A stretch of DNA of 64,000 bases from Apostichopus californicus (taxonomy: Eukaryota; Echinodermata; Holothuroidea; Aspidochirotida; Stichopodidae): NCBI GenBank assembly GCA_020650975.1, contig JAIPMN010000632.1, positions 31,703 to 95,702 of the forward strand. The letters run 5' to 3'. Position 1 is the first letter of the stretch. Each line of letters begins with the position of its first letter. Positions 24,501-36,500 of the stretch are shown here, piece after piece. Both the position numbers and the translations under genes were made by a program. A model generated the notes under the pieces. That model was not told the origin of the DNA. It saw only the letters and a program-made list of their open reading frames with translations, and did not search any database.

Positions 24501-27500
24501 ACCAGCGTCAGCAGCACCAACACCCCACAGCTGATCAAATTGCAACAACTGCTGGCCAGACACAAGCGATGCATGACGGGTAAAGACTTCTACGTGGAGC
24601 TGGACGCCGAGGCCCCCGCAAGCTTCCGAAGTCAAACTTACTTGGAGATCCTGCTGCAGACCTGCGTGTACTACGTCAGAAGCTACTACCCCATCGAGGG
24701 GAAAGCGGAGAGCTCCGAGGCAGTCAGCAATCGGGACGTGCAGATATCCAGCATGGAAGTCTTGGAGTTGATCCTGAAGGAGTTAGTCGGAGTGGTGAGG
24801 GAGAGCGGCAGAGGGTCGGCGACGTTCATCAGCGACCTCTTGATGAGGTGCAAGGTTCAGAAGGCTGTCCTCTATTGTCTCCTGGCCACAGTGTGCAATG
24901 CTAGGAAGGAGACATCGAAAGGTGGCGGTAAATCACTGCTAGAGATAAGCCTAGATGCTCCCGTAGAACTGAGCAACCGCGGTGCGCAGGCTTTCCAGTT
25001 ACAGCTGTTAAAACTTGCCCAGACCATCATCATTCTGGAGGATCAGCTGTTTTCTTTACGAGAGGAGAGCAGCAACAACAAGAATGAACCAGGGGAATGG
25101 GAGTTTCTGCAGTTGAAATTCCACTCCCAGAACAAACCGTTGGGTTTCTCGCCCAAGGATCGTTTCTCATGTCAAGGGTTGCTTCTGACGGCTCTGCTGA
25201 GTTCCCTGAAGCAGTACCATAACTGTCACATGCACCGCCATTGGATAAACCTCATCACTTCAAGCTTGTCTTATCTAGACCAGGGTCTGCCTCACCTGGC
25301 CAATCCCTTGATCAGTCAGGTCTGCCGTAACTTGGAAATGCTGTCATCGTTGTATAACGAAGATGAATCAAAGAGAGGGTAAGTGTGTCGTCACTCAGGT
25401 TCAATTAACCAATTGCAGCCAATGAGAACAAAAAATAGAAAATTCATGCTGATCCATTGTGATAGTTCTATAATTAAACGATTTGAATTCTAATTTGAAT
25501 TTGTAATTGTTTCTTTGCTTGTGTGATGTGAACTTTGAAGTATATTATCAGTGTTTGTAACCACTTTAAGCTAATTGACTAACACTACTGTTGTTGGTTG
25601 TGGAATTCATTATCATGGGTATTAGCCTAGCTTGGAAGATTCGCCTTGTCATGTCCATGTCGTGTTCCATTAGTACCCCTTCCTTCTTGCTGTCATTACT
25701 TGAGAGTTGCTTACAAATGGTGTTTGTAGTGGGATATGTTATTGTAAACATTTTGTCGTTGTATCATATGTTTCAATCACGGAAGATGATGGTAATGACA
25801 ACATCCCTTCATACCATGATGTGTCTATGTTAAGCCATTTCACAAATTGGTCACTTCTACCTCCTTGAGAGCAACAACAAAGTGGTGTCAGTAGTGGGAT
25901 GTCTATTCATAGACAAGATCAAAGTATGGACAACATACCTCCAGACTATGTGGTGTCCATGTTAAAAGGTCTCACAGCTGTCTGTCACTTCTACCTCTTT
26001 GAGAGCAACAACAAAGTGGTGTCAGTAGTGGGACGTCTATCCATAGTCGACAGATTGTCATTCTGCATTATTTGATTGTTTCAGACCAGATCAAAGTATG
26101 GACAACATACCTCCAGACCATGTGGTGTCCATGTTAAAAGGTCTCACAGCTGTCTGCCACTTCTACCACTTTGAGAGCACCAACAAAGTGGTGTCAGTAG
26201 TGGGATGTCTATTGACTCTATTCATAGTCGACAGATTGTCATTCTGCATTATTTGATTGTTTTCAGACCAGATCAAAGTATGGACAACATACCTCCAGAC
26301 CATGTGGTGTCCATGTTAAAAGGTCTCACAGCTGTCTGTCACTTCTGCCTCCTAGAGAGCACCAACAAAGTGGTGTCAGTAGTGGGACGTCTATCCATAG
26401 TCGACAGATTATCATTCTGCATTATTTGATTGTTTTCAGACCAGATCAAAGTATGGACAACATACCTCCAGACCATGTGGTGTCCATGTTAAAAGGTCTC
26501 ACAGCTGTCTGCCACTTCTGCCTCCTAGAGAGCACCAACAAAGTGGTGTCAGTAGTGGGACGTCTATCCATAGTCGACAGATTATCATTCTGCATTATTT
26601 GATTGTTTTCAGACCAGATCAAAGTATGGACAACATACCTCCAGACCATGTGGTGTCCATGTTGAAAGGTCTCACAGCTGTCTGCCACTTCTGTCTCCTT
26701 GAGAGCACCAGTAACGTCTCAGCGATGAGTGGTCGCCATGCCGGAGGAGGAGTGGGAGAGACAGAGTCATCTGCTGCTTCACTATCCATTAGTACTTTCT
26801 TCGGTGTTTTGACTCGGGATAAAACAAAGGTAATTCGGAATTTTTTCCTCTCTTTGTTTTCATCATTTCGAGTTTGTGCATTGATCGAGCACAATATTTA
26901 ATATATGACTGCAAAATTTTGCCATGTTAATATATGATTTCAGTTTGCTATATGGTTGTGAATATACCACTAACACACACACCCAGTCCAGTTCATTTAC
27001 TTTGACCTTGTCAGAGTTAAATGCAGTTAATTAGGGTAAAAGTAGCAAACACTGTTTTTACCAAATTTCTGATAACTTGCCTTTGTACATCATTAATGCT
27101 GTTATGGAAACATGTCTGAGCGACAAAATATTCAGGGTGGGATGAAATCAGTAAGTTCTCCACTTATTAACGTTCATTTGGTTATTATGATTTATCGATT
27201 TTTAAATGTTCCTTGATACAAGTATTTATCAAAGTTACTGGTAATTGTTGATCTAAATCGCAAATGGCTTTTGAATTTCATGAAACTGTGTCAAAGGTCG
27301 ATTCCAAATCAAATATGAAACCTATTTGTCATTGAAACATTAATGTCAAGTTTGAAATGACAGAAATATTTCTTTTTCTTTATTTTTAGAGTTTGGTAGC
27401 ACCAACGAGCAACCAGACGAACACCCCAAAATCTGACGCCCGTCGCGGCATCTTGAAGATGTTCCCTCGTATCGTCTCCAGTATCTCTAAGATGTGGGGA

Positions 27501-30500
27501 GCTGTTCAACTTTGTGAGAAGCAGAGGGACAGTGAAGTTAGACCCAAAGATCCTCCCAAATGGAGCATCGGTTCACCTAAGGTAAATTACTGTTTCATAC
27601 TGCCGACAGTTAAGGTAATATCTGAAGAATATGTAATATTTTAAGAATAGAAAACTGACTTTTATTTTGTATGTAGCTGATTGTGCAACATCAGGCATTA
27701 AAAAAAATTCCCAAACGGGCCTGATGAGTGAGGGAGGGTGGGGGAGGTGGGGGGGAGGGGGTTCATATCTGTTTATTACAAACAAATTACAAAGTCTTTA
27801 CAGAAAAAATGACTAGAAAAAACTTGTCTCTATTAGAAAATAAAAATTTTCTTTTAATTTATTTTTTTCTTGTAATTTATTCCTCTTTGCTTTTTAAAGG
27901 CTGTCCGTCAACAAATCCTGGAGCTGTTGTCACCGATTGCTCTTCAACATTCGACTAGTCTACTGGCAGCCATTGGTGTCGTCTGGAATGACAATAGACA
28001 CAAAGATAAGGACAACAAAAGACAGGTATGAAAAAAGAAGGTTTATAAGACTGGAATTCAAGACATTGTCCCATCCCTCTCCCTGTCCTTGTCCCTTTGT
28101 ATTTATCTTTTTATTTCAAGACATTGTCCCACCCCTCTACTTGTCCTTGTCCCTTTGTATTTATCTTTCTATTTCAAGACATTGTCCCACCCCTCTCCTT
28201 GCCCTTGTCCCTTTGTATTTATCTTTCTATTTCAAGACATTGTCCCACCCCTCTCCCTGTCCTTGTCCTTTTGTATTTATCTTTCTATTTCAAGACATTG
28301 TCCCACCCCTCTCCTTGTCCTTGTCCTTTTGTATTTATCTTTCTATTTTAAGACATTGTCCCACCCCTCTCCTTGTCCTTGTCCCTTTGTATTTATCTTT
28401 CTATTTTAAGACATTGTCCCACCCCTCTCCTTGTCCTTGTCCCTTTGTATTTATCTTTCTATTTCAAGACATTGTCCCACCCCTCTCCTTGTCCTTGTCC
28501 CTTTGTATTTATCTTTCTATTTCAAGACATTGTCCCATCCCTCTCCCTGTCCTTGTCCCTTTGTATTTATCTTTCTATTTCAAGACATTGTCCCACCCCT
28601 CTCCCTGTCCTTGTCCCTTTGTATTTATCTTTCTATTTCAAGACATTGTCCCATCCCTCTCCTTGTCCTTGTCCCTTTGTATTTATCTTTCTATTTCAAG
28701 ACATTGTCCCACCCCTCTCCTGTCCCTTGTCCCTTTGTATTTATCTTTCTATTTCAAGACATTGTCCCATCTTTGCTCGTGTCAGCCTGCACATGGAGCT
28801 TAATTTTCCGTCAAATTTATCACATCCTGGCATTTAATGCCACATTCGACATGTTCAAGTTAGTATAAAAATACCTTAAACTCATAATATGTTTCTCGAA
28901 ACAAAGAAGTCCACCAAAATGACACCAATGACAGTGACCTTGAGTATTTAACTGATTTATTAACTAGGAGCAACCAGGTGGTTTTTATCCATTCTGAAAG
29001 TCTTTGTTAGATCTAAGCTTAATATCTCTTATTTTATTATTTTACTGTATCAGCACAATCCATGTTTACAACCCAAAATTTCAAGACAGCTTGCAACATC
29101 CCTTTACCATGTGCATCAATATAATCATTTGTTTTTGGCTTTTTTAAAACTTTTTTTTGTTTTTTATCTTAGGTGATCATTAAACCCTCTGATGAACAGA
29201 TGGTTCTCGTTGAGTTGGTAGGAGCAATCAGAGCTCTCCCTACGGACACATTGGTACAGACCATTAAACAGGTCCTGAAGGCTCCACCATTTACCATCAG
29301 GGATAAGGTACGACGTTGCTTTTATAATGTATTTTTGTTTTGTTTTGCGACAGATATTTTCACACGAAGCAGTTTGTTGTGTTTGATTGTGTTGCTGTTA
29401 CTTTATCTTTATCTTTAAAGGAAACTATATCCATCAGTTTGTTGTATTCATGTCTCAGTTGATTGTTTTTTGAGAAAGTTTGTTGCTATTCATAACATTT
29501 ATGTATTGCATCTGTGACTAGGCATGACAAGGGCCAGAGGTCAATAATTATGTCACCATGCCCCTCCCTCCCCTCCCCCTTTGTAAGTCTTCATTGTTCC
29601 TTTTAAAACTAGTTATGAATACATAATTCTTTGTTTCATACTTCCCCATGCCCACTACATTGACCACGGAGCTGTAACCCCTTGACCCCCCACCCACCCC
29701 CCCTTCTCTCATTAGACCTCTCTGGATGCTTTTAAGTCTTGGTTTGGTAAAATTGCCTCGAACTGTCAAATCAAATCGAAATAGCTGTATTTTTTAAATG
29801 AAAGAAACTGGATACCAGCAAACAGTGCCATGATTTAGAAGGAATCTTTAAATTCTAAGATTTTTTCCTTTACTAGTTCATTCTTTTCGTCTCACTCGCA
29901 TAATTTCCGCTGGTGTTCTCTTTTTCTATAGAACCAGCCAGGGTTAGAAGTCAGTATGCTGCAATTTCTCTTTGCCTACATTCAGAAGACAACGTCTTCA
30001 TCTCTGAGAGATGCTTGGCCATCTCTTCTCTTGTTATTGAAAGATGCGCTCTCTCTTAACCTCAGTCCACCGGGAAGATTTCTTCTCTTTGGGTAAGAAG
30101 ACTTGAGTTAGATAAGCGTTATCTTAAGTTTTAATCTGGTGGGTGATAAGGCATTGCTCATCGATGAGTGCTGGCTTGGGGGGGGGGGGGGAGGGTGAAG
30201 CACCTCTCCAAATCACATTAGAATCTCACAAAAGTTTCTCCAAACTGATGTTAAAATTATGATCATATTATGTGCAGTATCCTTTTGGCACTGGCATGAG
30301 GAATCTTGTTTAAGTGCTAGATTCTCATATCTTATTTTTTTATTTATTTTTTTGTCCCACCACAGAATCCTGCATGAGATTGTCCACAAGGTTTATCCAT
30401 TTGGAGAGCGGAAGGACCAACGAGATCTCCAAGAAATGTGTCAGAAGCTGGTTGATGCTTGTAACGTCATCGCTGGCTCCTCCCTAGAGCAGACCACCTG

Positions 30501-33500
30501 GCTGAGACGGAACATGACCGTAAAGTTCAGCCCTCAGGAAAATCTAGATGAAGGGGAGGATCGTAAGTATTGAAATGCTTTTTTGTTTTGTTTCATGTGT
30601 CTTGGTGTGGCAAGTGACAGTGTGATGTAGCAGGTGAGTGGTGTAGCAGGTAACAGTATTATTTAGCAGTGGTGTAACTGGTGACGGTGTAGCAGATCAG
30701 AGTGGTGTAGCAGGTTAGAGCCGTGTAACACGTGACAATGTGATGTAGCAGGTGTGTGGTGTAGCAGGTGACAGTGTTATGTAGCAGTGGTGTAACTGGT
30801 GACAGTGGTGTAGCAGGTCAGAGCCGTGTAACACGTGACAGTGTGATGTAGCAGGTGAGTGGTGTAGCAGGTGACAGTGTTATGTAGCAGTGGTGTAACT
30901 GGTGACGGTGTAGCAGGTCAGAGTGGTGTAGCAGGTCAGAGCAGTGTAACACTTGACAGTGGTGTAGAAGGTGACAGTGTTGTAGCAGGTAACAGTGTGA
31001 TCTAGCAGTGGTGTAGCAGGTCAGAGTGGTGTAGCAGGTCAGAGCTTTCTAACACGTGACAGTGTGATGCAGCAGGTCAGAGTGGTGCAGCAGCAAAGCT
31101 GTCAACATTTTCAAGCTGAAATGTCAAGTTTGACACGCCACTAGGAACCAGGATTTCCCTGGCTTATCAGTCAACTTTCAGTTGTGTGAGTAGATTCATT
31201 CTTTTAGTAGATTAATTTCCTGTATTCGGGTCTATTGTGTATGCATGCTTTGTAGATTGTTCCTTGCCATGTGATCAACTTACCTGCAGCTGTGGCATTA
31301 TCTTGTTTTGTTTTTTTGGGGGGGGGGGGTTTCCTGCACCTACATCAGTACACAGACAAACAGTGCAGGGCTCAACGGTAATACCAATTACCCAAGCTCA
31401 CCTCGTAGTTCTCACCTCACTGTGAAAATTATGTCATGAATTTATGATCACAGCCATGGTTTTGAAACTTACTCTTACTACTAGAGTGGACTATGCAGCT
31501 ATATATAATCATGTTTTTCTTTTCATCTCGTTGTTGTAATTTCAGCCGTACAGTCAAATTTATCGGAAGTAACAAATGTTGACCCGGAGCAAACCAGTCC
31601 TCAATCACCATCTGATGTCGACAGCAAGGTTTATTCCCAATACAGCGTTCAGGCACTCACCCTCTTGGCGAAGGTAACTATGTGGTTATTTCATCAAAAT
31701 TTTCTAATTCTATCTATCTTAGTGTCATGAAAATTACTTACAAAAAGTTTGACTGGTGGCATTAGTAGGGTTAGCATTAGGTTCCCCTTTTTTCTAAGTG
31801 TGCAAGAGTATTTCTGACCTTTCATTATTTAAAAATATTAACATAATGTTGAATAATTCTTCAATGATATTTAGACCTAAGAAATTTTGTTGTACTGTTA
31901 CATTTGACTTGTTAATTTTCTTGGAGTAGCTGAGGATGATATACTTCAAGCTAAGATTTAGATCTTGCATATACTTTAGGCATTCTATTTTATCACTGGT
32001 TGAACCTCTCCCCCTTATTGGCATTCTGTCCATTCTATGTCAGTGTTGTAAATCAATGTAACTGCCAGGATATCAGTGTATGAATCAACACACATCACTG
32101 TTCACACACTATTTAGTGCAGCAAAAACATATATTTTTTTACCAGAAAAATTCCCAAAGTAAAAATTGGAAAAGACCAATTTTGGTTGCTACATTATATT
32201 TCATGAATAATGCAGAAATAAAATGGCTGTGTCACTGGACATTGACTATCAAGTCCTGGATCCTGCTATTAAGGACAAAACTGAAAATACTGAACCTTTG
32301 GAAAGTAGTGGGTAATTGTCTGTTAAACTCATCAACATGACATACGCTTGCTTCCTTATCTCAAATCCATTGAGTGTTTTGACCTGTTTTTGTAAATTTG
32401 CTCTTAGCCTTATTTTTAGAATAATTTCCTATATTTTCATCTTTTTTTTCCATCAGTACTTAGCACCTTTCCTGGACATGATCTATCTCAGTGACGAGAA
32501 GGAGAAGGTGGTTCCCCTCTTGACCTCCATCATGCATAATGTGACCCCTTATCTCAGGAACCACAGGTTTGTTGCCTCAAATTAACATTCAAAATAAAAT
32601 AAAACTGTTAGCAAACTGCTTATCCACTAGAGAGCCTGTGTAAGAGAATGTGTAAAAGTAAGTTGGCCTGACGTTTCGATCCTAGCAGGATCTTCTTCAG
32701 AGGCTGAATGACAAGTAACAGTAACAGAAGGGACAAAAACACGCACAGTGCGTGTTTTTGTCCCTTCTGTTCAGAAACCCACATCCAAACTCTGCGTAAC
32801 AAATGCCATAAAAAACTGGTTAAGCCAATTTCAGAATTCAGATGCTACTGACCAAATCAGTTATAAATCAATATAAGACAGTAGATTTCTTGTTAGCAAA
32901 GCTATTCTGTTCATTGTTTCATTCTCGTTACCAATATTGAAGACAATAGACCTATTGTTAGCCAAGTAATTGTGATCATTGTGTCAGTGTCCTTACCAAT
33001 AGTGCAGACAATAGACCTATTGTTAGCAAAATAAGATGTTTCAGTATTTTGCTTTTGTCACCAATAGTGAAGACAATAGACCTATTGTTAGCAATTTTTG
33101 AGTGTGATCATTGTGTCACTGTCTTTACCAATAGGGAAGACAATAGACGTATTGTTAGAAAAATAAGTCAATTCCATTATTTCACTGTCCATACTACTGT
33201 TTGTCCTCTCTCTGTAAAGTCTGTTCTTTATTGAAGACAATAATATCAGTGTTAGCAAAGCAAGTCTGCTCATGTTTATACTTTTTATCACCAATATTGA
33301 AGACAATAAACCTATTACTAGCAATATATTGATTGAAATACTAATTTTGCTCTACGTTTACAAATTAGCATAATAATACATAACCATTTAAGACGTGCAT
33401 AACAGCAATTAGCGTAGCAAACCTTTAAAGTAACATGCTGCATCATAACACAAGTCTGTAACTTATTTCACTGTTGTAACCAATATTGAAGACAATGAAT

Positions 33501-36500
33501 TTATTATTAGCTAAGCCAGTACTGTTCATTGTTGATGACAATAGGCTCATTGTTAGCAAAACAAGATATTTCAGTATTTGGCTTTTAGTCACCAAGAGTG
33601 AAGATAATAGACCTATTGTTAGTAAAGCAAGTCTGTTCATTGTTTGCCTGTGCTTACCACTACTGATACCATCTTTCTGCCATTTCTCGCCTCTTTCTGG
33701 TCACCTTTTATTCACGTTTTCTTCCTCCCTTTATCACCTTAGCACCCCAAACGTCCCAAGTTCCCGGGCTTGCACCTCGCTTCTTTCAAGTTTGAGCGGT
33801 TACCAGTATACAAGGAAGGCCTGGAAGAAAGATGCCTTTGAACTGTTCCTTGATCCAGCATTTTTTCAAATTGATGCATCATGTGTTAGGGGGTGAGTTT
33901 GTCACAAGTGACTCATATTTTATGTTCATTTTGTGAGCGAAGTCAGTGTGAATATTAATTTCTTGATCTAGAAAACCAATGCCAAATTAGTATTCCATTA
34001 CAGTCCTGTTTGATAAAGCTAACAATGCATGCACCCCCATCCCCCCCCTCCCACCCACCAAACAATTTTCACTGTTGTCAGTAAAGATGATAGTCCTGTT
34101 TGTAACCTTTGATAACTAGTTATTATGCAACCCCCCCACATTCACCCCCACCCCCAGCATCTGAATTTCTAGTTTAACATCCCTGCTTTTAAACCTACCA
34201 TCATGTTTCATACATTCTCTAATTCACAGTTGGAAAGTTATTATTGATAATCTGATGACACACGACCGGACCACTTTCAAAGATCTCATGGGTGAGTTGA
34301 TAGGTTTCATTTCAAGGTTTTTGGGCAGTGGGGAAGGTAACAACTGTTTTTCTTTAATACGATTTCAGAGGAGTATTGCTCTATGAAAGCTTGGCACAGA
34401 GGAAGTTACTGTTGAATGATTAAAACAAACTTAACTTCAACGTTTTTGCTATAATTTAATTCCACATTTGGATAACCAATCAGAAATAATTAGGATACAA
34501 TTGCCCCCCCCCCAAAAAAAAAAGGCTTGAACCAGTAGGTAAATGTTATTTCTGTTTAACAGTACAGGATGACTGTTAGCAGAGTTTTAGTCTTCACATG
34601 TCATAGTCCAACAAAAGAAAAAAAAAGAAAAAAAAATGAATTCTAATATTGTTCTTGTAGCTATTCTGCTTTTCGAGATAATCAGCTTAAAACTATGCCC
34701 CTCTCTGAAATGTTCGTTTGAGGCCAAAGTGGATTATCGATGATTGATTAGGTGCTTGGAATCTTCCTTTAGAATTCTCTTTGAAAATTTAATAAATCAA
34801 AAGTCGTAACCGAGTGCTTAAAAAAGAAATCAAAAGGAGAGAGATAAGACAAGACAGACATATTCTCTACCTAATACACTGATACACTAATACACTGATA
34901 CACTATTACACTGATACACTAGTACCCTGATACACTAATACACTAGTACACTGACCTGTCGTTCCCTGTTCCAGCTCGTGTCGCCGCCTTTCAGAACACC
35001 TCCCTCAATCTCTTTGCGAGCAAGGAACAAGAAATGGAGCAGCGAGCGCAGTTTCTCAAGAGACTAGACTTTGCGATCTTCTGCAGCGAGATGGATCAAT
35101 ACACCAGGTCCTTACCCGATATTCAAGAACGACTGGCAGAAAGCCTTCGACTTGCCCAAGTCCCAGTCGTCCATGAGCAAGTACGTTCCTTTGTCGTTAC
35201 ATAGAATCGGTATTAAAGGTGGTTGACTTTTGCACAGCAATTTCAAAGTGTATTAGTTTCAATTCTCATGAAATTTGATATCACTTTGAAGAGAAGTTTG
35301 GTTCATTTTTTGATACCACATAAAATATTCCATGTCTTACCGTTGGTTTTGTAGTGTTTTTGTTGTTCATTCCTCTGTACAATTACCACAGAATTGTTTA
35401 AGAAATTTATTCAAGCATTTTTTGGGTGTTGCAAATCTCACCTCTGGTTAAATGTTTGACTTTCATTATTGGACAAGCTTAGAACCTTCCTGCTACTGCA
35501 TCCCTTTATCATCAGTCTGTCCTTATGTGAGACTTTAAGGTCATTTGCATATATGCATTAATATTAATTAGATTATGTTTGAGTTCATTTCAGAGTCATA
35601 AGTATTGCTTTATTGGAGTGTCAGCTTGTAGCACCTTTCATTAACTGAAATTAAAATATAATGTCAAAGGTCACTTGACAATAACCTTTACACAGCCAGC
35701 TAGCAATGGCAATGTAGAATAGTTTTCCTAAAATCTCTCAAAAACTAGATTCAGTTCACGTCTGTGACATCAGAGAATGTCGTCTTCAAGCAGTTCGGTT
35801 AGTTTGAAGTTATTTTCTACCGTTGTGTAATTCCTGAGAGATCGGTGTCAACCTCAGTATTAGACACTGACATTTAATACAGAAAAGCTACAATTTATTC
35901 TCACCTGTGATTTCAAATGTAGAACTCACAAGAGTAGAATTCAAGAATGACTCATGAAATTAAAATCTTGGGTACCTACATTTTTTTTTATTTTTTTTTG
36001 AGAAACAAATGATAAGTTTTGACAACCTGCCACAAAGTTCTTCAGTTGAATCCAAAGAATCATTTACTGTGTGGTTTCTATGGTTTGCCCTGTCTGGATT
36101 ATTGCCTTTTCCCTATTTCCCTCTTTCTTGTTTATTTCTTATCTGGTCCTGTTATCTCTCTGTCCTAGGTCTTCCTATGTTTTCGAGTTCTTCTCCTGAG
36201 GTTTTCGCCGCATCATCTCACGGGACTATGGCCAACCATGATCTCAGAATTGGTAGGTGACATCACTTCCTGTTTGTTTTATTAACTGTTGTCTTGTCTT
36301 TTTTGGGGGGAGGGGGCGGGGTTGGGGGTTCCCTTTTTTTTTTTTTGGAGTTGACAAATTATTTATTTTTTTTTCATTATTCAAATGTTCTTATTTTCAC
36401 TCTTGTATGTATTTGTCATTATTATTTCTAATATTCTGATTTGATTTTTAAGTCAATTGTAATTAAATATAATTTTTTTCTCGTAAGTTCCTTTCCTCTT

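Noticed and set aside
23319-24635. Several minus-strand and shifted frames of 70-145 codons
   Set aside because: Shadows of DOP1 exon 12, caused by its GC-rich codon use.
27937-28803. 288-codon open frame on the + strand and its overlapping shorter ones
   Set aside because: Made by the 58-bp stop-free repeat; all three frames are open and it follows the DOP1 exon 15 donor.
32664-32706. Functional hammerhead ribozyme
   Set aside because: Core words are present but with an extra base and no closed third stem; kept only as a possible relic.
32935-33640. CRISPR-like array
   Set aside because: Units vary in length and sequence, lie in an animal intron, and have no cas genes.
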